Below, in pieces: positions 14,240-21,590 of a DNA stretch of 28,350 nt. The translations under genes and the position numbers were made by a program. Within the stretch, counting starts at the first letter, position 1, and each line of letters begins with the position of its first letter. The stretch covers positions 1 through 28,350 of the forward strand of contig JANXQX010000239.1 in NCBI GenBank assembly GCA_025353305.1, written 5' to 3'. The notes below the pieces were generated by a model. The model was not told where the DNA came from, ran no database searches, and saw only the letters and a program-made list of their open reading frames with translations. The stretch is from Holophagaceae bacterium (lineage in GTDB: Bacteria; Acidobacteriota; Holophagae; Holophagales; Holophagaceae).

Positions 14240-14740
14240 TCAGAACGGGATATCGTCGTCGTAGCCACTCGATGGCGGCGGTGGGGCCATGTCATCGAAA
14301 TCCTGGCCGCCACCGGAATGGGCGCCCACACCCGCGCCTACGCCCGCGGTCGAAGCACCGGAATTGGCCCGCTGGTAGCCGCCTTCACGCTGGCCACCGC
14401 CTTCATCCATGCGACCCAGCATCACGAAATGATCGCAGCGGATTTCGGTCATGTATTTCTTGACGCCAGCCTGGTCTGTGTATTCGCGGTACTGGATGCG
14501 GCCTTCCACCAGAATCTGCTTGCCCTTGCGGAGGAATTTCTCGGCGACTTCGGCCTGTTTGCCCCAAACGACAATGTTGTGCCATTCGGTTTTGCTCTGT
14601 TTTTCTCCCTGGGGATTCTTCCAGGTCTCAGTGGTGGCAACCGAGAACCGAGCCACGGGCTGGCCTGAGGGTGTCACCTTGAGTTCGGGATCCTTCCCAA
14701 GATTCCCGATCAGCATTACTTTGTTCAAAGATCCAGACAT
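14240..14740 (-). CDS. ssb: Single-stranded DNA-binding protein
   Basis: A 166-residue SSB that coats single-stranded DNA in replication and repair. The OB fold spans about residues 4-110 (NKVMLIGNLGKDPE, TEWHNIVVWGKQAE, KGKQILVEGRIQYREY). A flexible glycine/proline-rich linker follows, ending in the acidic tip DDDIPF that binds partner proteins. The ATG at 14740 is preceded by a strong GAGGAGGAAGC site; the open frame extends 11 codons further but those residues are not SSB-like. A 7-bp inverted repeat (14751-14768) just upstream of the ribosome site could fold in the leader. The usual neighbours rpsF and rpsR are absent. Confidence 0.95.
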   Translation of the reverse strand: MSGSLNKVMLIGNLGKDPELKVTPSGQPVARFSVATTETWKNPQGEKQSKTEWHNIVVWGKQAEVAEKFLRKGKQILVEGRIQYREYTDQAGVKKYMTEIRCDHFVMLGRMDEGGGQREGGYQRANSGASTAGVGAGVGAHSGGGQDFDDMAPPPPSSGYDDDIPF

Positions 14741-14750
14741 GCTTCCTCCT

Positions 14751-14768
14751 CGGCGGAGCTCTCCGCCG
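14751..14768. promoter_or_regulatory. Inverted repeat in the ssb leader
   Basis: CGGCGGA and TCCGCCG form a 7-bp stem with a 4-base loop, immediately upstream of the ssb ribosome binding site. In the ssb mRNA this hairpin could modulate translation. Being in the gap between divergent genes, it could also be an operator. A second, weaker repeat (CTCAG-N5-CTGAG) is at 14782-14796. Confidence 0.3.
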
Positions 14769-14833
14769 TTCAAACCCGATTCTCAGGAAATCTGAGGGGG
14801 TGTAGGGTGCTAATGATCCTCTCAGGAGTAAAT

Positions 14834-15592
14834 GTGTCAAGCATCCTCATCACCTGCCGAAACAAACAGCTGGCCATGCGGAATTATGTGCCGGCCATCC
14901 ACGTGGCTGGATGGCATAAGCCCATTCATCTGGTTTCGCCCGATGACCCGACGCCCAACCTCGATGGTGTGGCCGGACTGCTGCTTTCGGGTGGCGGTGA
15001 TATCAACCCGAAGTATTGGGACGAGGAAGTGCATCCCAAAGCCCAGTTGGATGATGGACGCGACGAGATGGAATTGGCGCTCATCAAGGCCGCGTGGGAA
15101 AAAGGCATTCCCATCCTGGGCATCTGCAGGGGTGAGCAGATCCTGAATGTGGCGCTGGGAGGTTCCATGGTGCAGGACATTCCGGACCATTTCGGCTGCG
15201 AACCCTCCCTCCATCAGCACGGCTCGTCCGACATTCCCGAAGTGCGGCACAACGTGTCCGTCACGCACAATTCCAGGCTGTTCCAATTGCTGGGGGCCGC
15301 GTCGGTCCCGGTGAACAGCCGGCACCACCAGGCCGTTCGAGAATTGGCGCCGGATCTCCGGGCCGTGGCCTTCCATCCTGAAACGCTCAAGGATGGCAAG
15401 CCCCTGGTGGAAGGCATCGAAGCCAAGGACATGGATCGCTGGGCGGTAGGGGTCCAATGGCATCCGGAAAATCTGGTGAGCCTGGGCAACCCCGCAGGGT
15501 CCTCTGCCCGACGCCTTTTCCATGGCTTCGTGGCGGCGGTGCAGGACTTTTCCTACGCCAAGGCGAGCCACGAGGCTGGAGCCAAGGCATGA
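14834..15592 (+). CDS. Class-I glutamine amidotransferase-like hydrolase (peptidase C26, PuuD-like)
   Basis: A 252-residue enzyme of the gamma-glutamyl-GABA hydrolase family, cytoplasmic. The nucleophile is C98 in GICRGEQILNVALGG; the catalytic histidine and glutamate are in VQWHPEN near the end; LLSGGGDINP at 50-59 is the family's oxyanion/glycine motif. Typical substrates are gamma-glutamylated amines. The start is taken as GTG at 14834, with AGGAG at 14824-14828 five bases ahead and the family's ILITCR motif following at once; upstream starts (14807, 14813) lack a ribosome site. The next gene starts in its stop (ATGA). The pairing with an enoyl-CoA hydratase-like gene is unusual and gives no clear pathway. 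Confidence 0.88.
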   Translation: MSSILITCRNKQLAMRNYVPAIHVAGWHKPIHLVSPDDPTPNLDGVAGLLLSGGGDINPKYWDEEVHPKAQLDDGRDEMELALIKAAWEKGIPILGICRGEQILNVALGGSMVQDIPDHFGCEPSLHQHGSSDIPEVRHNVSVTHNSRLFQLLGAASVPVNSRHHQAVRELAPDLRAVAFHPETLKDGKPLVEGIEAKDMDRWAVGVQWHPENLVSLGNPAGSSARRLFHGFVAAVQDFSYAKASHEAGAKA

Positions 15593-16377
15593 ACGACACC
15601 GTCCATTTTGAAATCCGGGACCGCATCGGCATCCTCACGCTCAACCGGCCAGACAAACTGAACGCCCTCATTCCAGAGATGGCCGAGGGTTTCATGGAAG
15701 CCCTGGTGAAGTCCGCGGAGCCCGGCGTAAAGGCCTTGCTGCTGCGAGGCAACGGCCGCGCCTTCTGCGCGGGTGGCGATATCGGCTGGATGTTGAATGG
15801 ACTTAGTGAAGGCCGCATTGAAGAGATGAAAGTCCTGCTCACCTTGGGCGCGAAGGTTGCCCATGGCCTCAAGAACTTGCCCAAGCCCGTGATCGCCGTG
15901 ATCCAAGGCCCAGCGGCGGGCGCGGGCATGAGCCTGGCGCTCAGTGCCGACATCCGCATCGCCACTCCGGATGCGGCCTTCAGCATGGCCTTCGTGAAGA
16001 TCGGTCTGCATCCCGATTGGGGCGGAAGCGTGATGCTCAACATGCTCGTGAATCCTGCCCAAGCCCTTGAATTGATGTTCAATGGAGAAGCCATCGATGC
16101 AAAGCGGGCCTATGCTCTCGGCCTGGTGAACCAGATCGTGGATGCTGAAGTGCTAGAGGACGTTCTCCGGTTCATGTGCGTGCGCCTGGCCCATGGCCCC
16201 AGCGAAGCCTTCGCGCGCATCAAGCAGAGTTCGCTCCGCAACACAGGCCACACACCCGGAAGCCTGCTGGCTCTGCTGGAAGAAGAAGGCCGCGAGATGG
16301 CCGCCACCATGCAAAGTCCCGATGCCCGCGAGGGGCTGACGGCCTTTCTGGAGAAGCGGATACCCAAATTCGCATGA
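15589..16377 (+). CDS. Enoyl-CoA hydratase/isomerase family protein (PaaG-like crotonase)
   Basis: A 262-residue crotonase-fold enzyme acting on an acyl-CoA thioester. The two oxyanion-hole segments are visible: FCAGGDI at 59-65 and IQGPAAGAGMSLALSADI at about 105-122. In IGLHPDWGG (138-146) an aspartate, D143, stands where ordinary hydratases have a catalytic glutamate one turn earlier; this pattern resembles PaaG-type isomerases (IGLxPDxGG). So isomerisation of an unsaturated or epoxy acyl-CoA is as likely as hydration. The start overlaps the upstream hydrolase stop, and its own stop overlaps the next gene start (ATGA), so the three are translationally coupled. Confidence 0.88.
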   Translation: MNDTVHFEIRDRIGILTLNRPDKLNALIPEMAEGFMEALVKSAEPGVKALLLRGNGRAFCAGGDIGWMLNGLSEGRIEEMKVLLTLGAKVAHGLKNLPKPVIAVIQGPAAGAGMSLALSADIRIATPDAAFSMAFVKIGLHPDWGGSVMLNMLVNPAQALELMFNGEAIDAKRAYALGLVNQIVDAEVLEDVLRFMCVRLAHGPSEAFARIKQSSLRNTGHTPGSLLALLEEEGREMAATMQSPDAREGLTAFLEKRIPKFA

Positions 16378-16788
16378 GCAGCCCCTTCCACATGTCCAAA
16401 GCGCGAGTGGAGACCCTGGTGGACGGGGTCTTCGCCATCGCCATGACGCTCCTCATCCTGGAGGTCAAGGTCCCAGAACTCGTGAATCCGAAGTCTGTGC
16501 CTGAGTTGCTGGGATCCCTGCATCACGCGCTGCCCACCGCCATCGCCTACTTCCTGAGCTTCTTCATGCTCGGCCTCTTCTGGGTCTGGCATCATCGCCC
16601 GCAATAGGGGCCTCCTGCGCGGGGATATTGAACCCCCGGAAATCCGCACTGCCCACAAGCGGAACCTGATGGGGCTTGCCATCTTCATCGTGGGCGCGAT
16701 TCCAGCCGCCCTGCCCTTCGGCCTGGTTTCAACCGTCTTGGTCGCCAGCTGCGCCGCGCTTGCATTCACCGTTTACAAGCGGGCCTGA
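16374..16788 (+). pseudogene. Broken TMEM175-type (DUF1211) potassium channel gene
   Basis: The first 72 codons encode the N-terminal half of a TMEM175/DUF1211 protein: ARVETLVDGVFAIAMTLLIL is the first helix with its filter-like FAIAMT core, followed by a second helix and the LGLFWVWHH motif. The frame then stops at 16605-16607. From 16591 the +1 frame continues with a matching C-terminal part (GLLRGDIEPPEIRTAHKRNL, then two hydrophobic helices) to TGA 16786-16788. The normal middle (about two helices, since family members have roughly 200 residues) is missing. This is best read as an internal deletion with frameshift. A sequencing error alone would not supply the missing helices. Confidence 0.7.
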
Positions 16789-16880
16789 GGCGGTGCCATG
16801 ACACCTACGCAGCTTCCTGCATTCTGGGTTTCCAAGGCACGCCTGGAGATCCTGAAAGGGGCCCGACACCGAAGGTTTTT

Positions 16881-17879
16881 GTGACCACTTTCCGCCGCAG
16901 CCTCTTCATGTCCCTGATCTTCCTGACGATGGCGAGCCTTTGGCTGCGCTGGCAGAAACCCAGTTTGCTCATTCATGGGCACAGTGTCCTGAGATGGTTG
17001 GCCTTCTCGGCCCTTGCGTGTCTGGGACTCCGCATCCTGGCGATGGTTTTTGAAGCAGGAACGAAAAAACTGCCTTGGACGAGGCTGCTCATTCCATCGG
17101 TGATCCTGGTCGAAGGTATTGGGCTGGCCTGGAGTGGCGGCGTATCGCCGGGTTGGCAGCAACTTCGTTTCCTCACCGCCGCCATGCTGGAATTAGCCTT
17201 GCTGGGATTCGCCATCCACCTCTGGCGGAAACGCAAACACGATTCCAATTTGCTGCCGGAGGATGAGCTGGCCCTTCCCTTCTCCGCCTTTCTTCCTCAT
17301 GTGACGGCCCGCCTGGCGGCACTGGAACTGGTACTCGTCGGCAGCGCGCTGCGTTTCATCGCAGGCGGGCATCGACTCCCCGACCCGGAAGGCCACACCT
17401 ATACGAAGCGTTGCCTACTTCGTGCGCTACTGGTGGCCCTGCCTGTGCTGCTCCTGGCAGATCTGGTCGCACTGGAATTCCTCCTCCGGAATTGGCCGAA
17501 GCTGCGCTGGTCCGTCCACCTTGGCGATGCCTATGCGATCCTTTGGTTCACGGGCCTATGGGCTTCCTTCCGCGCAAGACCCCACCAGGTTTCAGAGCAC
17601 GCCGTGGTGCTGCATCACGGCATCCTGGGCCGCCTTGAATTGCGGAAGGACCAGATCTTAGATATCACTACGCCACCTACCTTCAAAGATGATTGGGCGC
17701 GCCTGGCCGACAACCGCAAGGTCATTCAGCTTCAAGCCCCGGGCCCGCCATTGCTGGATATCCAGCTCTCGGAGCCCCTGAGCCCCATGGGGTTCCTTGG
17801 CCTTCGCAAGCCCAAATCACGAGTGCGGATCGCGGTGGATGATCCCGGGGCCTTCCGGGCAGCACTGGGACAGGTCTGA
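16881..17879 (+). CDS. Polytopic membrane protein with C-terminal soluble domain, unknown function
   Basis: A 332-residue protein not assigned to a family. The first 220 residues hold about seven hydrophobic helices (around 8-22, 36-57, 69-85, 98-112, 145-162, 181-202, 214-230). The last 100 residues are soluble and beta-rich, beginning SEHAVVLHHGILGRLELRKD, which is reminiscent of bacterial PH-like domains that follow membrane helices, but the match is only by eye. The chosen start is GTG at 16881 with AAGG upstream; an ATG nine codons later (16908) is an alternative. It follows the broken channel gene by 92 bp and may be transcribed with it. Confidence 0.65.
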   Translation: MTTFRRSLFMSLIFLTMASLWLRWQKPSLLIHGHSVLRWLAFSALACLGLRILAMVFEAGTKKLPWTRLLIPSVILVEGIGLAWSGGVSPGWQQLRFLTAAMLELALLGFAIHLWRKRKHDSNLLPEDELALPFSAFLPHVTARLAALELVLVGSALRFIAGGHRLPDPEGHTYTKRCLLRALLVALPVLLLADLVALEFLLRNWPKLRWSVHLGDAYAILWFTGLWASFRARPHQVSEHAVVLHHGILGRLELRKDQILDITTPPTFKDDWARLADNRKVIQLQAPGPPLLDIQLSEPLSPMGFLGLRKPKSRVRIAVDDPGAFRAALGQV

Positions 17880-18343
17880 AAAAATTCCAAGTGTCCTGGA
17901 CAAATCAACTGGCCGCGCTCAAAGTCCAAGTGCAACGTTCTTCCGAAGGAATGTTTGCAGAGAAAACTCTACGCACATCTGATTTGCGAGGAACGGGCCA
18001 GGATCCAAGTGAAGCTGGAGTTGGGGTTCAAGCCCGACTGGTCGGCACCAGTGGATGGCCAGGGCCAGGAGTTCCTCCTGCACCAACCCCTGCTTCTTCA
18101 TGGGGTCGAAACTGGAGGAGGCCCAACGCAGCGGACTGCTTTCGCCATGGACTCGATGCTGTGGACTTCCTGGCCCCACGCATCTTCGCCGCCTTCCGCG
18201 TGGTCCAGTTCCGGGATCGCTGGATGCAGAGGTGCCTCCTGCGAGCCGCGTAAAATTCCTGCCCGATGCGCTGATCCAAAGTTCCACAGCCTCAACGACC
18301 GAAATTCCGCATCAGGGCGCACGGCGCCCCAAGGAGGTTAGCC
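17880..18343. other. 464-bp non-coding stretch with transposase relic
   Basis: There is no intact gene here. The overlapping plus-strand frames have low-complexity translations, apart from a short transposase-like segment described separately. A strong ribosome site (AAGGAGG) for the next gene ends the stretch. No clear terminator after the membrane-protein gene was found. Confidence 0.55.
17955..18120 (+). pseudogene. Possible IS30-family transposase N-terminal relic
   Basis: One frame reads KLYAHLICEERARIQVKLEL followed by GFKP, which resembles the start of IS30-type transposases (a Y-x-HL-x-x-EER-x-x-I pattern leading into the helix-turn-helix). A few bases later another frame gives MARARSS, like the LGRARSS recognition-helix segment of the same proteins, implying a frameshift. 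The rest of the transposase, including any DDE residues, is absent, and no terminal inverted repeats were found. The identification rests on two short matches. Confidence 0.35.
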
Positions 18344-19930
18344 ATGACCCGACCCCTTCATCCCAAGACGTTCGACCCCCGCAATCACGATCCCTGGCGC
18401 CACCCCTCATTACGCAGCGCCCTCCACGCCGTGCTTCTGGCAAGCATGCTGGCCAGCTTTGGTTGTCACACCTGGCGAAGCACGGTACCCACGACATTGG
18501 GTCAGAAGGAAAGACCCGCAGGCCGCAACGACGTCCGCCTGACTTTCGCTGAGGGCACGGTAGTGCTGGCGAGCGGCCATTGGAGCCTGGACTACCCCCG
18601 CATCTGGGGCCGGGTGGAGAGTTTCAAGGGCTTCGGCAAGGCGATGCCTGGTGAAGCAATGCCCGGCCATCCCGCCGAAGATCGTTCCTTTGATCTGGAA
18701 AAGGCACAGATCGCGGAAGTCCACGCATTTTCCTACCCCAAGACCATCGGGCTTAGTATGGGAATCCCGGTGGCCTTAATGCTGGCAGTGCTCGCCACGA
18801 AGAGTGCGTCCTGCCCCATCGTGCAAATTGATCGAGGCGATGGATTCGATACAGTCGGCGAGGGCTACCCCGGCGCAGTCTTTCGCTGTCTGAGGCGGGA
18901 GGACCTGCTCGCCCTTCCCGAGGTGGCTTCGGGCCCGCTATCCCTGCGCTTGCTCAACCTAGCAGAAGAAATCCAGTACACCGATGTGGCCGAAGTCTGG
19001 GCCGTGGATCACGGGCCGGCGGATCGCGTGCTGGCGACGGCCGAGGCTGGAGTGGTGCGCGTGGGATTGCCCTTGGAGCCATGTGATGTGCGGGATCTCG
19101 CAGCTCGGGATGTCCTGGCCCAGGTGCGCTCGAAGGATGGGCTGGTCTGGCAGACAGAGTTGGCTAATGTGAGCGGCGAGGGATCAGGACCACTGAGGGA
19201 AAGCCTCACGGCGACTTTCACGCCGGGTGGCCAGCGTCCTGTGCTGGAAGCCAGCCTGGAGAACACCCGCTGGACCGAGGTCGTGTTGGGCCGCTACTTC
19301 GCTCTCATGGGAGACCGCTTTGATGAATTCATGAAGAAGGGCAATGAGGGTGACCCCAAGGCCATCCTGGCCTGGCGAGACCGCGAGGGCGTGGACCTGC
19401 GGGTGGAGGTGGAACGTGCCGGCCGATTCGAAACGGTGGCCATCGTGCCCGCCACCGGAGCGGTGGAACTACGGCATATGGCCATTCTGTTGCCCAGCGG
19501 CCTGGGACCTGGCCCCGTGAAAGTTCGTCTCAGCGGCGCCACTGGTTTCTGGCGGGTGGATCACCTCGCCCTGTCCCAGGCCCTCGATGGCGAACCCATC
19601 ATCCATCAAATCAAGCCCACCCGCGCGGTGGATGGGGAACGGAACGACCAGCTCACTCTGCTCGCCGCCAAGGATGGGCGCTTCCACGCGTTGCCCCACA
19701 TTGGTGATCGTGTGGATATCAGTTTCACCCTCCCCGCCCTGGAAGGCGGACGCTCTCGGACCTGCTTCCTGCGAACATTCGGCTACTACAACCCGCTTCC
19801 TCCGGCCTATCCGAACAAGTCCCTGGTGAAGCTAAAGACCATCCGGGACGAACCCGGCGCCCTTGCCCGCTTCGGCCTCGACTTCTATCAGCAGAACATT
19901 GCCCGGTTGCACGGTGGAGGCGCCAAATGA
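18344..19930 (+). CDS. Putative exported lipoprotein, unknown function, paired with a radical SAM gene
   Basis: A 528-residue protein of unknown family. Residues 24-41 form a hydrophobic segment ending in MLASFGC, a weak but plausible lipobox, so C41 may be lipidated and the mature protein placed outside the cytoplasmic membrane. A second short hydrophobic patch (GLSMGIPVALMLAVLAT) lies around 135-152. The remainder is soluble, with many beta-strand-like segments and no recognised motif. The ATG is well supported by AAGGAGG six bases upstream. The next gene, a radical SAM protein, starts inside its stop (ATGA), so the two products are probably needed together. Whether it is a substrate, partner or merely co-transcribed is unknown. 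Confidence 0.75.
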   Translation: MTRPLHPKTFDPRNHDPWRHPSLRSALHAVLLASMLASFGCHTWRSTVPTTLGQKERPAGRNDVRLTFAEGTVVLASGHWSLDYPRIWGRVESFKGFGKAMPGEAMPGHPAEDRSFDLEKAQIAEVHAFSYPKTIGLSMGIPVALMLAVLATKSASCPIVQIDRGDGFDTVGEGYPGAVFRCLRREDLLALPEVASGPLSLRLLNLAEEIQYTDVAEVWAVDHGPADRVLATAEAGVVRVGLPLEPCDVRDLAARDVLAQVRSKDGLVWQTELANVSGEGSGPLRESLTATFTPGGQRPVLEASLENTRWTEVVLGRYFALMGDRFDEFMKKGNEGDPKAILAWRDREGVDLRVEVERAGRFETVAIVPATGAVELRHMAILLPSGLGPGPVKVRLSGATGFWRVDHLALSQALDGEPIIHQIKPTRAVDGERNDQLTLLAAKDGRFHALPHIGDRVDISFTLPALEGGRSRTCFLRTFGYYNPLPPAYPNKSLVKLKTIRDEPGALARFGLDFYQQNIARLHGGGAK

Positions 19931-21237
19931 TCGCCGAGGCCAGCGCGCGGCCGCTGGTGGATTTGCAGAGCATTCCGGGTGATTCACGGGTTTCAAGGTC
20001 TTCACCGGTGGTGTCTGGAATGGCCTTCCACATCTATCGCGCCCGGCTTTGGGCCCGGGTGGCCTGGCTGGCATTTCGACAGGCACGCACTCCCCGCGCG
20101 GCCTTGGCGGATCTGGTTCGCCTGGTACGCACCCTTTCCGATTTTCGTGCCGGACGCTGGCTGTCGAAAGTCGTGCGCATGGGTCCAAGTGTTGCGTTTG
20201 ATCTCTATTCGCCACCTTTCCCCTCTCCCGCCTTCGACCGCTTCGTCGAGGGGGAATTGCAGCGCCTCCGGCCCTCGGATGAAGCCTTCACACCCTTGCA
20301 GGTGGGCTTCCTCGCCATCACCAAGAAATGCGGTCTGCACTGCGAGCATTGCTTCGAATGGGAGGCCGTGAACGGACCTGAGGCTTTGGATCTGAACACC
20401 TTGAAGGCCTTGTTGCGCCGTATTCGTGGATTGGGCGCTACCCAGGTATTCCTATCGGGTGGCGAACCCCTGAGCCGTGGGCCAGAATTGGTGCAATTGG
20501 TGGCCTCAGCCCCAGCTGATCTGGAAAGCTGGGTCATCACCGCGGGGCAAGGTCTGCATCGCGCTTTGGCCAAGGAGCTGAAGAACGCTGGGCTCCGGGG
20601 TCTCGTGATCAGCCTCGACCATTGGGATCCAGAGCGGCACGATGCCTTCAGGGGGCGAATCGGCACGTTCGGTCGGGCAGTAGATGCGGCTCATATCGCG
20701 CGGGAATCCGGTTTGGAAATCGCCCTCAGCCTCTGCCCCACGCGAGTGTTCCTTTCCCGGGAGGAGAACCTGTGGCGCTACGCCGAACTGGCCCTTGATC
20801 TCGGCGCGGGTTTCGTGCAGGTTGTAGAGCCCAAGGCCGCGGGCCATTTCAAGAATCAGGATGTCGAACTGGATGAACCGGCCCTGGCCCGCCTGGAAGT
20901 CTTCTACCAAGCGAGCCAGTTCGATCCCCGATCCAGGGATCTGCCCGTCTTCTCCATGCCCGATCTCATGAGCCGTCGCCTCGGCTGCCTAGGCAGAGGC
21001 CAGCGTTACCTCTACATGGACACCGATGGCAGCATCCACGCATGTCCCTTCTGCAGAGGAGACGCGGGCAGCATTCTCACCGAGGACTTAGGTGTCCTCG
21101 TGGAACGCCTCAGGTTCAGCGCTTGTCCTGCTGAAACCTGCTCACTGCGGGCCCAGGAAGCCTGCACGCCTCATCCCAGGTCCTTGCCGCAGTACCTGCA
21201 GACCTTCGCCGCGGCCTTGATCGTCTCCGCGCAATAG
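19927..21237 (+). CDS. Radical SAM protein with SPASM-like C-terminal cysteine region
   Basis: A 436-residue radical S-adenosylmethionine enzyme. C135-x3-C139-x2-C142 in TKKCGLHCEHCFEW binds the [4Fe-4S] cluster; FLSGGEPLSRG is the SAM-binding GGEP motif. The C-terminal part has cysteines in GCLGRG, DTDGSIHACPFC and SACPAETC, like a SPASM/Twitch auxiliary cluster. About 120 residues precede the core and include SPAFDRFVEGELQRL. Such enzymes often modify peptides or proteins, but the target here is unknown. The ATG has GGAGG six bases upstream and overlaps the lipoprotein stop. Its last 22 codons run over the 3' end of the convergent zinc-ribbon gene; that tail looks unconserved. Confidence 0.88.
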   Translation: MIAEASARPLVDLQSIPGDSRVSRSSPVVSGMAFHIYRARLWARVAWLAFRQARTPRAALADLVRLVRTLSDFRAGRWLSKVVRMGPSVAFDLYSPPFPSPAFDRFVEGELQRLRPSDEAFTPLQVGFLAITKKCGLHCEHCFEWEAVNGPEALDLNTLKALLRRIRGLGATQVFLSGGEPLSRGPELVQLVASAPADLESWVITAGQGLHRALAKELKNAGLRGLVISLDHWDPERHDAFRGRIGTFGRAVDAAHIARESGLEIALSLCPTRVFLSREENLWRYAELALDLGAGFVQVVEPKAAGHFKNQDVELDEPALARLEVFYQASQFDPRSRDLPVFSMPDLMSRRLGCLGRGQRYLYMDTDGSIHACPFCRGDAGSILTEDLGVLVERLRFSACPAETCSLRAQEACTPHPRSLPQYLQTFAAALIVSAQ

Positions 21238-21572
21238 GGGCAGACCTTGGTGGGGCCTCCGTTTGGATCTTCCCTAGGTGGCTTGTCCTGGGCGGTTTCG
21301 ATGAGTTCCTTGATGCGCCTTGCATCGGATTTGGTATGCCCATGGCTCGCGATGGGGTCGCTACCTCCGGTGCTTTCGATGAGGATGTCGCTCCACATCA
21401 GTCCAGTCTCGATGCGCACCGAGGCGACGCGCTGAAGATTAATGCTCATCTCGTTTACGGTGAACCAGCGGCGCAACCGCCTGACCACCGCGGTATCCGT
21501 GATTTCAATGACCGTGGGAAACAGAAAATTCCCTTTCGTGAAACGACTGGCCTTGAATGATTCGATTGCCAT
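21171..21572 (-). CDS. PH-like domain protein with C-terminal zinc ribbon
   Basis: A 133-residue protein. Residues 1-85 have alternating strands (FPTVIEITDTAVVRRLR, INLQRVASVRIETGLMWSDI) compatible with a bacterial PH-like domain. The C-terminus carries CPYCAETIKAAAKVCRYC, a well-known short zinc ribbon with two CxxC pairs. No membrane helix. The ATG follows AGGAG by six bases. It starts 18 bp after the kinase stop on the same strand and may be co-transcribed with it. The 3' end overlaps the convergent radical SAM gene by 67 bp. Function unknown. Confidence 0.75.
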   Translation of the reverse strand: MAIESFKASRFTKGNFLFPTVIEITDTAVVRRLRRWFTVNEMSINLQRVASVRIETGLMWSDILIESTGGSDPIASHGHTKSDARRIKELIETAQDKPPREDPNGGPTKVCPYCAETIKAAAKVCRYCGKDLG

Positions 21573-21590
21573 TTTTTTCTCCTATGAAAT

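Noticed and set aside
17955..18341. Intact 128-codon gene before the lipoprotein gene
   Set aside because: Only its first 25 residues look protein-like; the remainder is low-complexity translation, and the three frames are equally open.
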